64,000 nucleotides of DNA, from assembly GCF_002443255.2 (NCBI RefSeq), contig NW_019211455.1, positions 36,485,472 to 36,549,471 of the forward strand, read 5' to 3'. Below, one piece after another: positions 36,801-48,800 of this stretch. Under the pieces are notes generated by a model. The model worked only from the letters and a program-made list of their open reading frames with translations, did no database searches and was not told where the DNA came from. The stretch's first letter is position 1, and each line of letters starts with the position of its first letter. The translations under genes and the position numbers were made by a program. The stretch is from Varroa destructor (lineage: Eukaryota > Arthropoda > Arachnida > Mesostigmata > Varroidae).

Positions 36801-39800
36801 TTGTCGTCGTCGACGACGACGACGACGACGACGGCGGCATCCCATCTGCTTCCGCTGTTCCTTTATCACCGCCAGCAACATTCCTCACGGTTGTCTAAAT
36901 AACATACAACATCGATATAATATATGAGCGCCTTCTTTTTGAGATGTAAACCAGCGTATAATAACGATAACAATTATCATAATTATAATTACAGAGATGT
37001 ATTATTACGTACAACTCTCGGTATGTGGAAATTAGTTTCTAGAGTCACGGTTCTTGCAGACGCTTTGTCTTCAGGGCAAAGGTCTCCAAATGCGGACAAA
37101 TATGTTTTCTAGTCCAAACACACAATCGCTTTGCGAACGAAGCAGTGCCCTTAGACTGTCCGCTTTTCGTTTTTCCCTCTGTGATAATTGGTGTGTCGTA
37201 CTGATTAAAAATTAGAAATAAAGAAAGATGCAGCTGGTAATAACAGTTAACTATGGCTCTTTCTTTTTTTACGCAATTTATTGAAGTGTTCGATCTCTCA
37301 ATCTGAGGTTTCGAGTACCGATTGGACGTGAATGAAGTGTGTGATGTGCTTCTTATAGCCCATCCGTTGTAATCAAGTGTGAATACAAGTTGTTCGTTCA
37401 GTTCAACTCCAGCTAGGCCTTAGTAATATTGTATGTACTTACAAAGTATGCTCGATGGACGTACCGTTGCGAGTATTTTTTTTGTCTTATTTGTGCAGTA
37501 GGAAGATACCATTCTCCAGCTAGAGTCTTGTTCTGTTTTGATATGATCGCAAAACTCATCCTAGTACCTTTGTCATTGCCACTATTGCTGAGTGCTTGGG
37601 TAATGCTTATTTGGATTGGAGACTTATTTATCATGTGTTTGTTCTGGGGAATCTGCGGCCCTTTTTGCCTTTTGTCGTCCATCTTTCATTTTCATTTATC
37701 ACTGAAACCAATGGAAAAAGCCATTCTAACTTTAGCGTTACTTCTCCCTCCGTCTCTTCCTTTTTGCGCCATATTGGGCTACCTCTACCGCAAACCAGTT
37801 ATCGTTGAACAACAATGATTGGTGCCGTCACGGGAATAAGCGCAGGCGAACGCAATTAGACGGTTTGATCAGACAAGTTGACGTGCCTTGCTCCACTCAT
37901 ATGTCAGGTCTCTACGATATTTTTGGATGCGATCGTTTCAACCCCGCCTTAAACGTCTCTCACAACTCAGTTGTTAACTTTCATTCTTTAAACCCAAGGC
38001 AATCCCTCTTTCCCTTTTTCGGTTCCTCCTCTGATAGATAGGTCATAATGAACTGCTTTCGTAGATCGCTCATTTTCTGGATCGTTTCTGGACCATAGAG
38101 CCCCTAGAAATATATGGTGGAAATTTGTCGGCTCAAGAATTCTAGAAACATAATAAATGCACAGTATACATGAACGATTCTAGTTTCATTTGTGCTAGTC
38201 AATAACGAGTTAAATTTTCTGGGAAAAGCACCAGGCGTAGTTAGTTAGTTTTAGCAACGTCAACGGAAGTGGCCTATATCGGGAACAATGATAAAAACTA
38301 CAGCCTGAAGAGTATCTTTCACAGATGATTTAGACGATATTGTGTAAATGCTATTCATTCTACATACATTATGTACTATATTAGCGAACCCCAGTAGGTG
38401 GGCTTCTTCTTCTCTAAAGTGGATCCTGTAGGTGTGACTTCGATTTCCAACTAACAATCAATCATCAGCATGCTCAACATTAACTACGTAAATGGTTAGT
38501 ATCCAGAGTTTAATTGAGAATCGCGCATGCGTCAGAAGTACCGATTAGCATCCCCTAATATCCCTTAAAAATATTTATGAAACAACGATTATTACTAAGT
38601 TACCGGCAATCATCTAACCGGACAAATAGAAATCCTATGGAATGATCTAATGATGAAAAGAAAAGTTGAACTATGGCTAGTTATTTTTCTTATCGAAAGG
38701 CATTGCTTATGGCTATAAATGGCTCTAGTAGTGTAATATTAAAAAATTTATGACTCCATTTGACTAATACATATCATGAATCTTGGTGAGATCATTGAAT
38801 CATGCAGGGATTTTGATGCTCGCTGATGATTTAAAAATAGGACAAGAGTAGATACGTGACTAGTCTTTATTCTTGTTTCCAATTGACATTTATCGCATGG
38901 CCTAAGCACTAGCATTAAAGGCAACAGCTGAAACAGTCGGGTCGGTCTGTTTTCTTGTTCAGATTTTTACCTAGTATATACAATGACTAAAATTGAAATG
39001 GTCACGCTGTCAAGGGCAGCCTTGAGTTTATTGAGTAGTTTGAGTGTTATAAGTCATTAAAGTTAAAGATTTAGTAAAAATATTAATTATCGTGCCTCTC
39101 GTTTGCATTCTGTTACCTGTACTAATTGTTCGATCCCGTCCCGTTGAACTCATCAACATGGTGCACTGAGATTCAGCGATGAGCGTGTTAGACGGCAGTT
39201 TGTCAGTGTGCCCCAAAGTTATACAGATTAAGCTAGACAAGGACCCTCATGGATCGTTGGGCTTTCTTCTGCGAGGAGGATCTTGCGTCGATAACCTGAA
39301 ATCTAGGCCACTCACTGTTGTCCATGTTCGTCCCGGTGGGCCTGCCGATCGGGAGGGAACAATTAAGGTAAAAGTCAACCCATTACGCAGCAAATATTGT
39401 GTTATTATCCTAAACACTGTTGCTATTCTGAGAGCCTAGACATTAAATTTGCTCGCATGTACTATAAAATTTACAACGAAACAGATATCGAAATGAGTTC
39501 CGTTTATTGTTTAGAAACAATAAACATTTATAGATAGATTGTTATATTTTTAATATTACATATATGCGTATGCGCATAAGACCTACAATGTGTTGGCTCA
39601 GCAGTTGTTGACGTCGAAATATCGTTCTCTGACAGCCTGGAGACCGGCTCATTGCAGTTGATAACGTTCACTTAACTGGTGCAACGTTGTATGAAGCCAA
39701 GACCGTGCTAAAACAAGTGGAACGACAGGTTCTGCTTACAATCGAGTACGATGTGTCTGTAATGGACGCCGTCCGCAATGCGTCAGGACCTGTCCTGGTA

Positions 39801-42800
39801 GAGATTGACAGAGCCCACACCGGTATCACCCGATTGGGCGTTACACTAACTCAACTCGATCATTCATGTAGAGGAATCGTTATTGAAAGTATTCGACAAG
39901 CCAGTATTGCCGAGCGATGCGGAGCCTTACATGTAGGTGATCAGATTCTAGCCATCGACGGAGTAAGGTTAGAGCTGGCGTGCACGTCGGCAGCAGAAGC
40001 TCAGCGGATGCTTCAAGAAGGCATCGACAGTGTCTTACGACTCGAAATACTCCCAGCTGGCCGCTTGTTAAGACAGTATGCTGAGCAGCAGCAGATGAAG
40101 GCATCGGGTAGCTACAATACACTGTCATCTATAGGTGGACAAAGCACATCATCAAGCAACTATCCCCTACCGCCAATTCCTCCGCATCACACGAATGTTA
40201 CACCAAAACGGCAATACAGTCTACGAAGACACCACTCGGATCATTTGCCTAGTGTCTCCAGCTGCGGCCAGCGAAGGAGACCCAGTCATGACTCTTCTGG
40301 TGATAGGTACGCGTACATTTTTCTTTTAAATTAAACCATAGCTACAGTTTTGTACAGGTGAAGCATTTATATTAATTGTGATATCTCGAACGCTGAAGTA
40401 ATAACATCACTTCTCTGTAATAGAAGCACGTGCGTCGTATGTGCAGGGACATCCCAACTTACATTATAACGTGTCTGTTTATTTGTATTTATGAAATAGT
40501 ACTGTATTTGTCCCACCGGGTTACGAGCTGCAACGATCCCGATCTCAACACGTGATCAGTCATGTTGAGAGCATTGAGATCGTACTAGCTACAGATCCCC
40601 AGAAGGGCGGTTACGGAGTTACTCTCAGAAGCAAAGATCGGGTCGCTTTTGTCGAGTGCATCGTTCCCGGAGGTCCAGCCGATAGGTGAAGTTTACTCAT
40701 CGTTATTACTGTTAAGTAGAACAAAAGTAGGCTTAGTTATGGAGCTTGAAGCATAAACTTACAGCTACACAGTTATACGAAGTAGTCTGTTATCGTTGTT
40801 GACGACACCGCTTACTAGGATTATGTACCTTTTCATTTTGTGGAATACTCAGTATATATACAATGTTTTAATGAATAGCAATTTCGACTGGTATTCTTAG
40901 AGGAACTTTTAATATATATAGGGTTCACCGGGCCTATTGAATTCCACACCCATACTTCGGTCTAAAAATAAGTTAATGACGAAACAATGTAAGGAGAAAA
41001 GGAGATCACAATCGACAGATATCTAGCAAGACAAATATACTACATCACATTTTTCCTTGGATGCTATAGTTCTCGCTAGAAAAAATGTCAAGTACTTAAC
41101 AGTTCCGCAACTACTAACAGCATTGCAGCCAAATCGTGTGTGCCTATGTCCTAAGATGTTTATATTGTTATACATCGGGGAAAGCTATAAGCGTGCGTAT
41201 GTGGTGTCATCATTCGTGACGTGTTCTATTCTGGTATAGCTGTCATCTCTCAAATCCCCACTACAATACGACAGCCCGTACGAATGGGGTTGCACGTTAA
41301 GAACTATTTTTCCGTTTTTAAATAGCATTTATAAGATGGGGCATTAAAGTAAAAAAAGTTTTTCAATAAACTTAAAAAACGTTTTGCTCTCTCGTTCGAT
41401 GGGCATACCCTGAGCGGTATTTTAAAACTATTCTACATCTTTTGCCAGTTATCGAACCTTTTCTTGTAGCATACGATTTCGCAGATAAATGCAAAACCAC
41501 CGGTTAGTTTTTGCGTTTGAAATAAATCTCCTTGTTTCACAATTTTAGATATACGTATAATGCAGTCATAACTTTTTATGAGAGCTCCTTTCTTCCATAA
41601 AGAAGAAACAGAAGAAACGCAAATTAAAGAACTTAATGGCAATTACAATAATAAGCGCTTATTATATTGTTGTTCGAGACGAAGCGAGGAAGTTCACAAG
41701 GCAAGATACTTGTGGGCCCAATAACCATAGTCACGCATCACATTTTGTTATGGTATCGTCCTTGTTAGTTCTGCGGTCGCCTTTAGTGGCCACGTATTTA
41801 AATATAGTCCATATGGATTTCTCGTGTTTCAACTAAAGAATATGCACAGATTGGCTCTGGTGATACGAAAGGGCAAAGCCACCCTTGAGTAATGTCATCG
41901 TGATAAAATTCACACCTATATACCGTCAAGGATAAGTGTGTACTTTTAACACGATGTTTAAGCACGCCTACTGGGCATGATTGCCACGTAGTAGCGTAGC
42001 ATATTGGAGTCTTATCTTTCTTAGGGAACTAGAAATTGATCCCACCGGGCTATTACTTTTGACAGTTTTTTTTGTTGGCTTTGATTTTCTACACCTTTAT
42101 AATACTAGCCTTTAGTTCGTCTTATTTGTAGCTGAGAATTATGAACGTTTAGAAGATTCTCAGTTATTTCTGTGGTGGTGCCCTCACTATAGGACACTAC
42201 ATATATATTGATAGTCGTCATCTGCCTGTATAGTTATTTTCGTTATAGTAGTAGTCGCGTCTGTATGCTTATTGCATTGTCTTTTACATTTCGATATTTC
42301 TATTCATGTTTAATTTTGTCTAGGCATTCTAACGTATATGCTTGAATTGTGCAGATCCGGAGTGGTACAAGTTGGCGATCGTGTTTTAGCGATTAATCAT
42401 CAGAAAGTGGAGAGCCTCACCACTGATGATTTGAACCGCTTTCTGCTCAAAAGCAGACCCAAGGTTACGTTGCAGATTGAATTTGATGTTGCCGAATCCG
42501 TCATCGCATCCAGTGGAACCTTCACTGTGAAGTTGGAAAAAAAAGGTCCAGGATTAGGAATTACTATAACTGGTTAGTTAAATGTCTCTTAATAATCAGA
42601 TCTGGAAACTCCTGGCTACCTGAGGTAGCCATCCAAAATAACCATAACATACATTTAAATTCGTCAGCCGGATATGATCGCCTAACCAAATTTTCGATTA
42701 TAAATATATTAAGACCAACTTATAACTATCAAGGTTAACTGATCCTTGTTTAACCTGATCTGCTAAGAGACTAGAAATAAACACAGCAAAGCTTTTAGCA

Positions 42801-45800
42801 TCCTGGACACGGTGATTATGAATTGCAAAAGACGTTTAAATAAACGCCATCTTTCTTACGGTGAACTTACGTTTTCACACAGCACCACGCGAACGAAGTT
42901 CCGGTGATCCGCTCGTTATTTCAGAGGTTCGGCGAGGCAGCATCGCCCATCGGTCGGGCACACTTCAGCCTGGTGACAAACTTCTTGCGATTGATCAGTT
43001 CCGAATGGAAAGTTCTACAATCGAAGAGGCAGCCCGCATTTTACAGAACTGCCAGGGAGTTGTTCAGCTGCGTATACGTAAGGATGAGCATTGTAGCGGT
43101 AAGCCATGGAAGGACTATATTTGCGTATCTGATTTTTTGTTAAAATACTAATTTCGTTGAAAAAAAATATTAAAATCAACATTTGCTCCTACTCTAAGTT
43201 AGGCGCGAGTTTTGTCAAGGTTTTCTCAGCAACTTAGATATTCCAATGTCGTGAACGTTAAAAATAATATTGCTTATCGTAGATTTGTTTTGTGTTGTTC
43301 CCGATAGTTTCTGTCTTATTATACAAAGCGTTCTGGAACCCATGAATCGTATATCTGGTGTCATTAATTCTAGCAATATATTTTCACTTTGTGTTAACCA
43401 TTATACTATTATTAAACAAATCTATGTAATGAAATATAGGGTGTGACACCACGTACGCTCCATCATATACAGTCATGTCATTGTTTCGCGTCAAAGTGGG
43501 TTAACTATGAGGTGGCCCGATTTCTTTTTATTCCTCCTGCTACACTTAATTAAATTTGGCACTCTTTATTACCCTTATGTGATAAAGCCCGCTTGAGCTA
43601 CAACTAGCTTATTTTTTGTTACTTGGGCTAATGCGAGACCTCAGTGTTTCACCACTTTGAGTACACAGTATTGCCGTAAAGATTTAGGTTCTCCGTCTAC
43701 ATTTCAGTACCTTAGTGCTGTGGGACTTAATGGATTATCATCCTTTGTTAGGTTTAATATCAATAAATATTAATATTCGTGGAGTAATCACCCACAATAA
43801 AAATTGCTCTATCACTGGGGTAGCATCTTAAACCTAACAGTGGGATATAACTAACGTAAGTAAGATCGATGATTTCCTGCTAAAATGGTATAACAATATG
43901 GGGTAACGTAATGACAAGACTATGCATTTGCTAACAACTACTGGGAGGTTTTTTCTGTAGACTGTAACAGGCACACAGATAATGCACTTTAATTGTGACT
44001 TTGGTATGCCTCCTGTGCGTCATCCATATAGTAAAATACATAACACTGGTGTGCATTAATATTCTCGGCAATACCCCTTTCTTTTTTACTTACACTACTA
44101 GGAGTACCAGATGAACCAGATGCGGTTGTATACACGGTCGAGGTCGCGCGCAACGGAGGGCCTCTCGGTATCACAATTTCGGGAACCCAGGAACCGTTTG
44201 ATCCAATTATAATTTCTGGTCTCACCCAGGGTGGGCTAGCCGAAAGGTAGGACTTAGCTAATACCAGTCAGCCTATATATCTGTCTGTATATACCTGTCT
44301 GCATATGGAAAACATTTTTTATTATTTCTAGAAGACCGAACGCGACGGATCTTTTCGCTGGCTTTCTGCTGACAAGCAGATCGCAGAGCATGACCTTGCA
44401 ATTCTAAAGGACATACTTCGCTTTCCTTTGTTTCATTAAAGACATGACAACAACAATAATTCGTTAACCTGTGAGTATTTCAGAACGGGAGCACTTCACG
44501 TTGGAGATAGGATTCTTGCTATTAATGGCACAAGTCTAAGAGGGAAGCCTTTAAGTGAAGCTATTCTTCAACTTCAGACATCTGGGGATGTCGTCACTCT
44601 AAAGCTGGCCAAATTCAAACTTGGGAGAAATGGTACTGCCGGCGTTAACAGTATTAGTGTTTATCCTGCATTTTGATGCTGGATCACATTTTCAAATACG
44701 AGAAAAAAGTAGTTGATTCACAACAATGGATTTCACCTCAAGCTTTTTTAGTTGAAGGTTACTTTCTTCCAACGTATGAATTTTGTTTGTAATATAGCAA
44801 TGTGTCCTTCTAAAGCTTCTGTTTCATTCATAGTTCTTTACCGGTGTTTGTGTTAATCTACAGTGTTTGACGACTTGGAACGAGGTTGCGTATCTAGTCC
44901 GATACCTTTAGGGACAGCTATCTCTCCTGGTGGCTCTTCCCCATTATCAACACGACCTCCACCTTCACAGTCTCCTCGCTTAGATCCTAAACTATTGCTA
45001 CAGCGCCTTTATGCCGGTACCCCAATCCCATCAGTTGATAGTGCCGTAGAGAGCTGGGACTCGTTGGCCAATCTCGACACAGCAGGTGCAGCTACAGCAC
45101 CTCCGACTGCGCCTACAACAGCCGCAACCACCCCAGCTTCAACTGCATCCCCTGTATCCTCGATGTCGCCCAGCGGACTTCCGCATCCTTCAACAACAAG
45201 CCACTCGCAAGCAGTCAACACCGCACAACCGAAATCAGGTCTGCCGCTGTTTTAAATCATTTTTAGCAGGTACCTTTAAACAGAACTATAACGCACGGTT
45301 CCTTCAAGGTTACACGCCCGGTCTCTATCGATTTGCCCCCGTCAAGCCCCAATCATTCAACAAAGATAGTCGTAATACATTTTTAGTACTTTGTGATTTC
45401 ACACTTTAAAAGCCAACCAAATAAGTTACGGTTAATAGTACATTGATTTAGAATAGTAGTTAGAGATGGGAACACGACCTTATCTTTGAAAATAATGCCG
45501 AGACATATCAGGTTCGACACCTGGTATTGCTAGAAAGGCAGTGGGTCGATCATACGTACATCTGCTAATTAAATTAATGAATTAATTAGCAAGAAAATGG
45601 CGTGAAAGTCGTGATAAATATGCACCGTTCAACACACCATAAAATTTCAAATCTCATCCACTAGCTCCAAAGTAACTTCTGAGTAGTGTCGACTAAAGGT
45701 CGTTAGCATAAATGACAGTGACCGAACGAACCATACCGATAGCCGGAAAGCGCAGTATATTCTTTTGCAAGGTAACAGTTCCTTTTCCGTCACTTTGGGA

Positions 45801-48800
45801 TCAAGACCTAGTTATTTGCGTGTTAAATTTGACATTACATTGATATTGCCTTGAACATTTAGAAAGTTAAATTAATAATAATAATAATTAAAAAAAAATA
45901 ACGTACACATGGAAGTACGGTGAAAATATTTTGAATACATGAACTGTTGAAAGATATTTAATAATCTTAAGATTGAAGAGATATTCAATAGTTATAGCAA
46001 ATTTAATTATAACAATGGTACCTTTTTATCATATAGGTTTAACAAAACGTTTGCCATCTAATTGCCTTACAAATCTATTAAAGAAATTGATGTGGAAGCT
46101 TCCGAGGATGCGTGGAGTTCGATTCGCGAGTGGCAAGCCGGTCTTCCACCTGCATGTCAGGAGGTTCCTTTAGCAAAGTCAGCACCTTCAAGTGCTCGCT
46201 GGGATCCACCCGACTGGGCCCTAAACCCCGAAAGAAGACCGAGCCTTATGGCTAAAGCACCTTCTCCATTACCGCCAAAGAGTAATATAGGGACATCATC
46301 TCGAGATACTACGGCCTTAAGTTCAGCCACCTTAAACAGCCTTCAGCTATTGGCTCGTCAATCAAATGTATCCGGCTCGTGTCTTCCCGCCGTTTCTCCA
46401 TCCACTCCACCCCCGGGTCAGCCGGTTAAGCAGCCACCAAATCGATCCGTTATTACAAGGGGAACAACTCAGCAACAAGGTAATAAATAACGCAATATGG
46501 AGAATAAATTAGGTAATATTCAGATAAAATAAATATTATTAACGAATTTATACGCAAAGTATATTCACTAATGGGAACTGCGAATTCTACCAGGTATTAG
46601 ATTGGATAATTAGCTTCCGCGGTTTTTTCAAAGTACTTGTTTTCTCTTATTCGTTATTAGCTTTTGATAAACGGCTCCAATGCACCCTTTCTACTTTATC
46701 AGCATGCTACAACTGGGTTACGAGCGCGATTTGAGCTTGAAAGAACTTGAAAGATGAACGATCCAGCTGAAAAAAAAATGCATTTTCGACATCTTCTGCA
46801 CTATGCATTTCATCAAGACCAAAACTCTATCAAAACATAGACGATGTTCCGCTCTTAAGCACCCTCTAAGTTTGATGATGATCATCTGAAGGCACTTTCG
46901 AAGCAATACGGCCGACAGGCAGCTCGGGCGGACTAAATAAACTGCAGACATAGAACGTTGAAGACCACCAGAGAATTTTTTTTAGGTTTACATAAGAACT
47001 TGAGGCTTGACTACCTAATGAACTTCTCAAAATTCAATAAAAAAAATATAGTTTAACGATCTATCTCGACACTTCTCCCGGTATCGAACGTTAGCGGCTT
47101 CGACTGAAGTGTTATGCTGCAGTTGTCCTTTTGTCAATGGTCTTTTACCTGTTCTGTTCACATATCTGAAGCCTTACCTTCAACACTTATCAACAACTTA
47201 AAAGTAATTGGAAAAGTTATTCGAGCTAAGCCCGTTTCTTTTTGAGAAGGAAAACATCATTTTAATTAACGTTAAAAGACGGAAAAGGTGGTGAGGAATG
47301 ACGAGAAATACGCAACTTAATAGGTGATTATAATAAAAAAGGCGGTATTTTTATTCAGTAAAAAACCGCGGGATCTTATCATCTTACATAACATTTAAAG
47401 TTTCGTTTCTCGTCAACAGTTCATCAGACGGTAGCTTATTGGCCACTTTCCTTTAACTTGAAAGCAAATGTCCGTGTTCTTGACGACTAAAGCTTCAATT
47501 TTGTTAAATATAAATCTTATGCTTTACAATCTATCAGCGCGTGGTTGTAGAGAATAAAACATTCGTTAAAAAAAATACGTAAAAAATAATTCGTGATAAT
47601 GTACCCTATTGTTGTTGTATTTTAGTGGCGTCTCCGACGGCGTTGGACATATCCGGACCGTCTGGGTTTACTTATAATCCTCCTGCCTACACTCATCATC
47701 CACAAACGCAATCGCATGCACAAGGCGGACGACCCGTCAACTCAGATGTTGAATCGTCAGACTGGACAAAAGTGCTTGAGGACTTGCAAACCTGCGGACA
47801 ATCGCGACTTCTACGTCAAATTGAGCGCAACCTTCAGTTAGCCGAAAGTCAACTGGCAGCGAGCGTCACCGGTGTACCAGGACTCAGTTCTTCTTCCGGA
47901 ATTAGTTCCACCGGAGGCAGCAGTGGAAGCGGTATGCTGGGCGTACCTTCAGTAACCCCCAATAAAAGCCCTTCGCCAGCACCTGCTGCGTCTCTATCGT
48001 CACGTTTTGACGATCTCTTTGGTTTTCAATCCCAATTCCAAGACGAGATGTCATCGATACTGGATTTAGCAGTATCAGGAGCAAGCAGCCAAGGCGGTAC
48101 GACCTCTTCAAATACGCCTTCGTTTCTAGATCCTCCTCCAAGAAATATGCCCAACTTTGGGCTGCAAGTGAGTACCACACATAATAAAAATGAACGCGCG
48201 TTTCTATTTCAATAAAGGTGTCTCTTTTTCATTATTGAATTATCAATAATCTATAGATTTCCGAGTGAACTTATTGAAGAAATATATGTCCTTACTACTC
48301 TTGTTAATTTTAGAATTTTAATTTAGAGTTTCTGTTCCGTACAAACTATGTTTCTCTTTTTCTAGGACATACCGCCACCTATGCCGGTTCCCGTGGAGGT
48401 GCATCGGGTGACTCTATTCAAAGACAAGGTCTATGATGACTTCGGTTTCTCAATTTCTGATGGTCTTTTCGAGAAGGGTATTTACGTAAATCGTATAAGA
48501 CCTAAGGGACCGGCTGATATGTGCGGACTCCTCAGACCGTTTGATCGAATTCTGCAGGTATGAGTTTCAAAATTTTTAGCTTAAAACGCAATACATGTAT
48601 ATAATATTTTAGACGATTTTTTTAAGCAAAACAAGTCTATATTCGCGGTGGATCAACAGACAGTATATAGCGCAGATAGCTAAAACTGATCCTCTCCTTT
48701 TCTGTCTGTTACACTCTATCAAACTAATCCCTATTCTAGTAAAAAGAATTGTTGTCTTAATAGTAGATAGGCTCGTGACACATAATACTTTTCTGGTATG

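Larger units (their letters stand above)
36270..39176 (+). other. GRIP intron 2 (2.9 kb)
   Basis: Contains a coding-like open frame at 36579-36902, a TCG/GAC microsatellite and a hydrophobic open frame at 37429-37818, all described separately. The rest is AT-rich with nothing recognisable. Confidence 0.8.

Noticed and set aside
45009..45221. Minus-strand open frame across GRIP exon 10
   Set aside because: Shadow of the Ala/Thr/Pro-coding exon on the plus strand.
45511..45521. Lone tRNA B-box-like GGTTCGACACC
   Set aside because: No A-box at a proper distance and no cloverleaf; a single 11-base match is expected by chance in 64 kb.
47902..48180. 92-codon minus-strand open frame across GRIP exon 12
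   Set aside because: Antisense shadow; the plus-strand frame has the conserved [10 protein letters not shown] motif.
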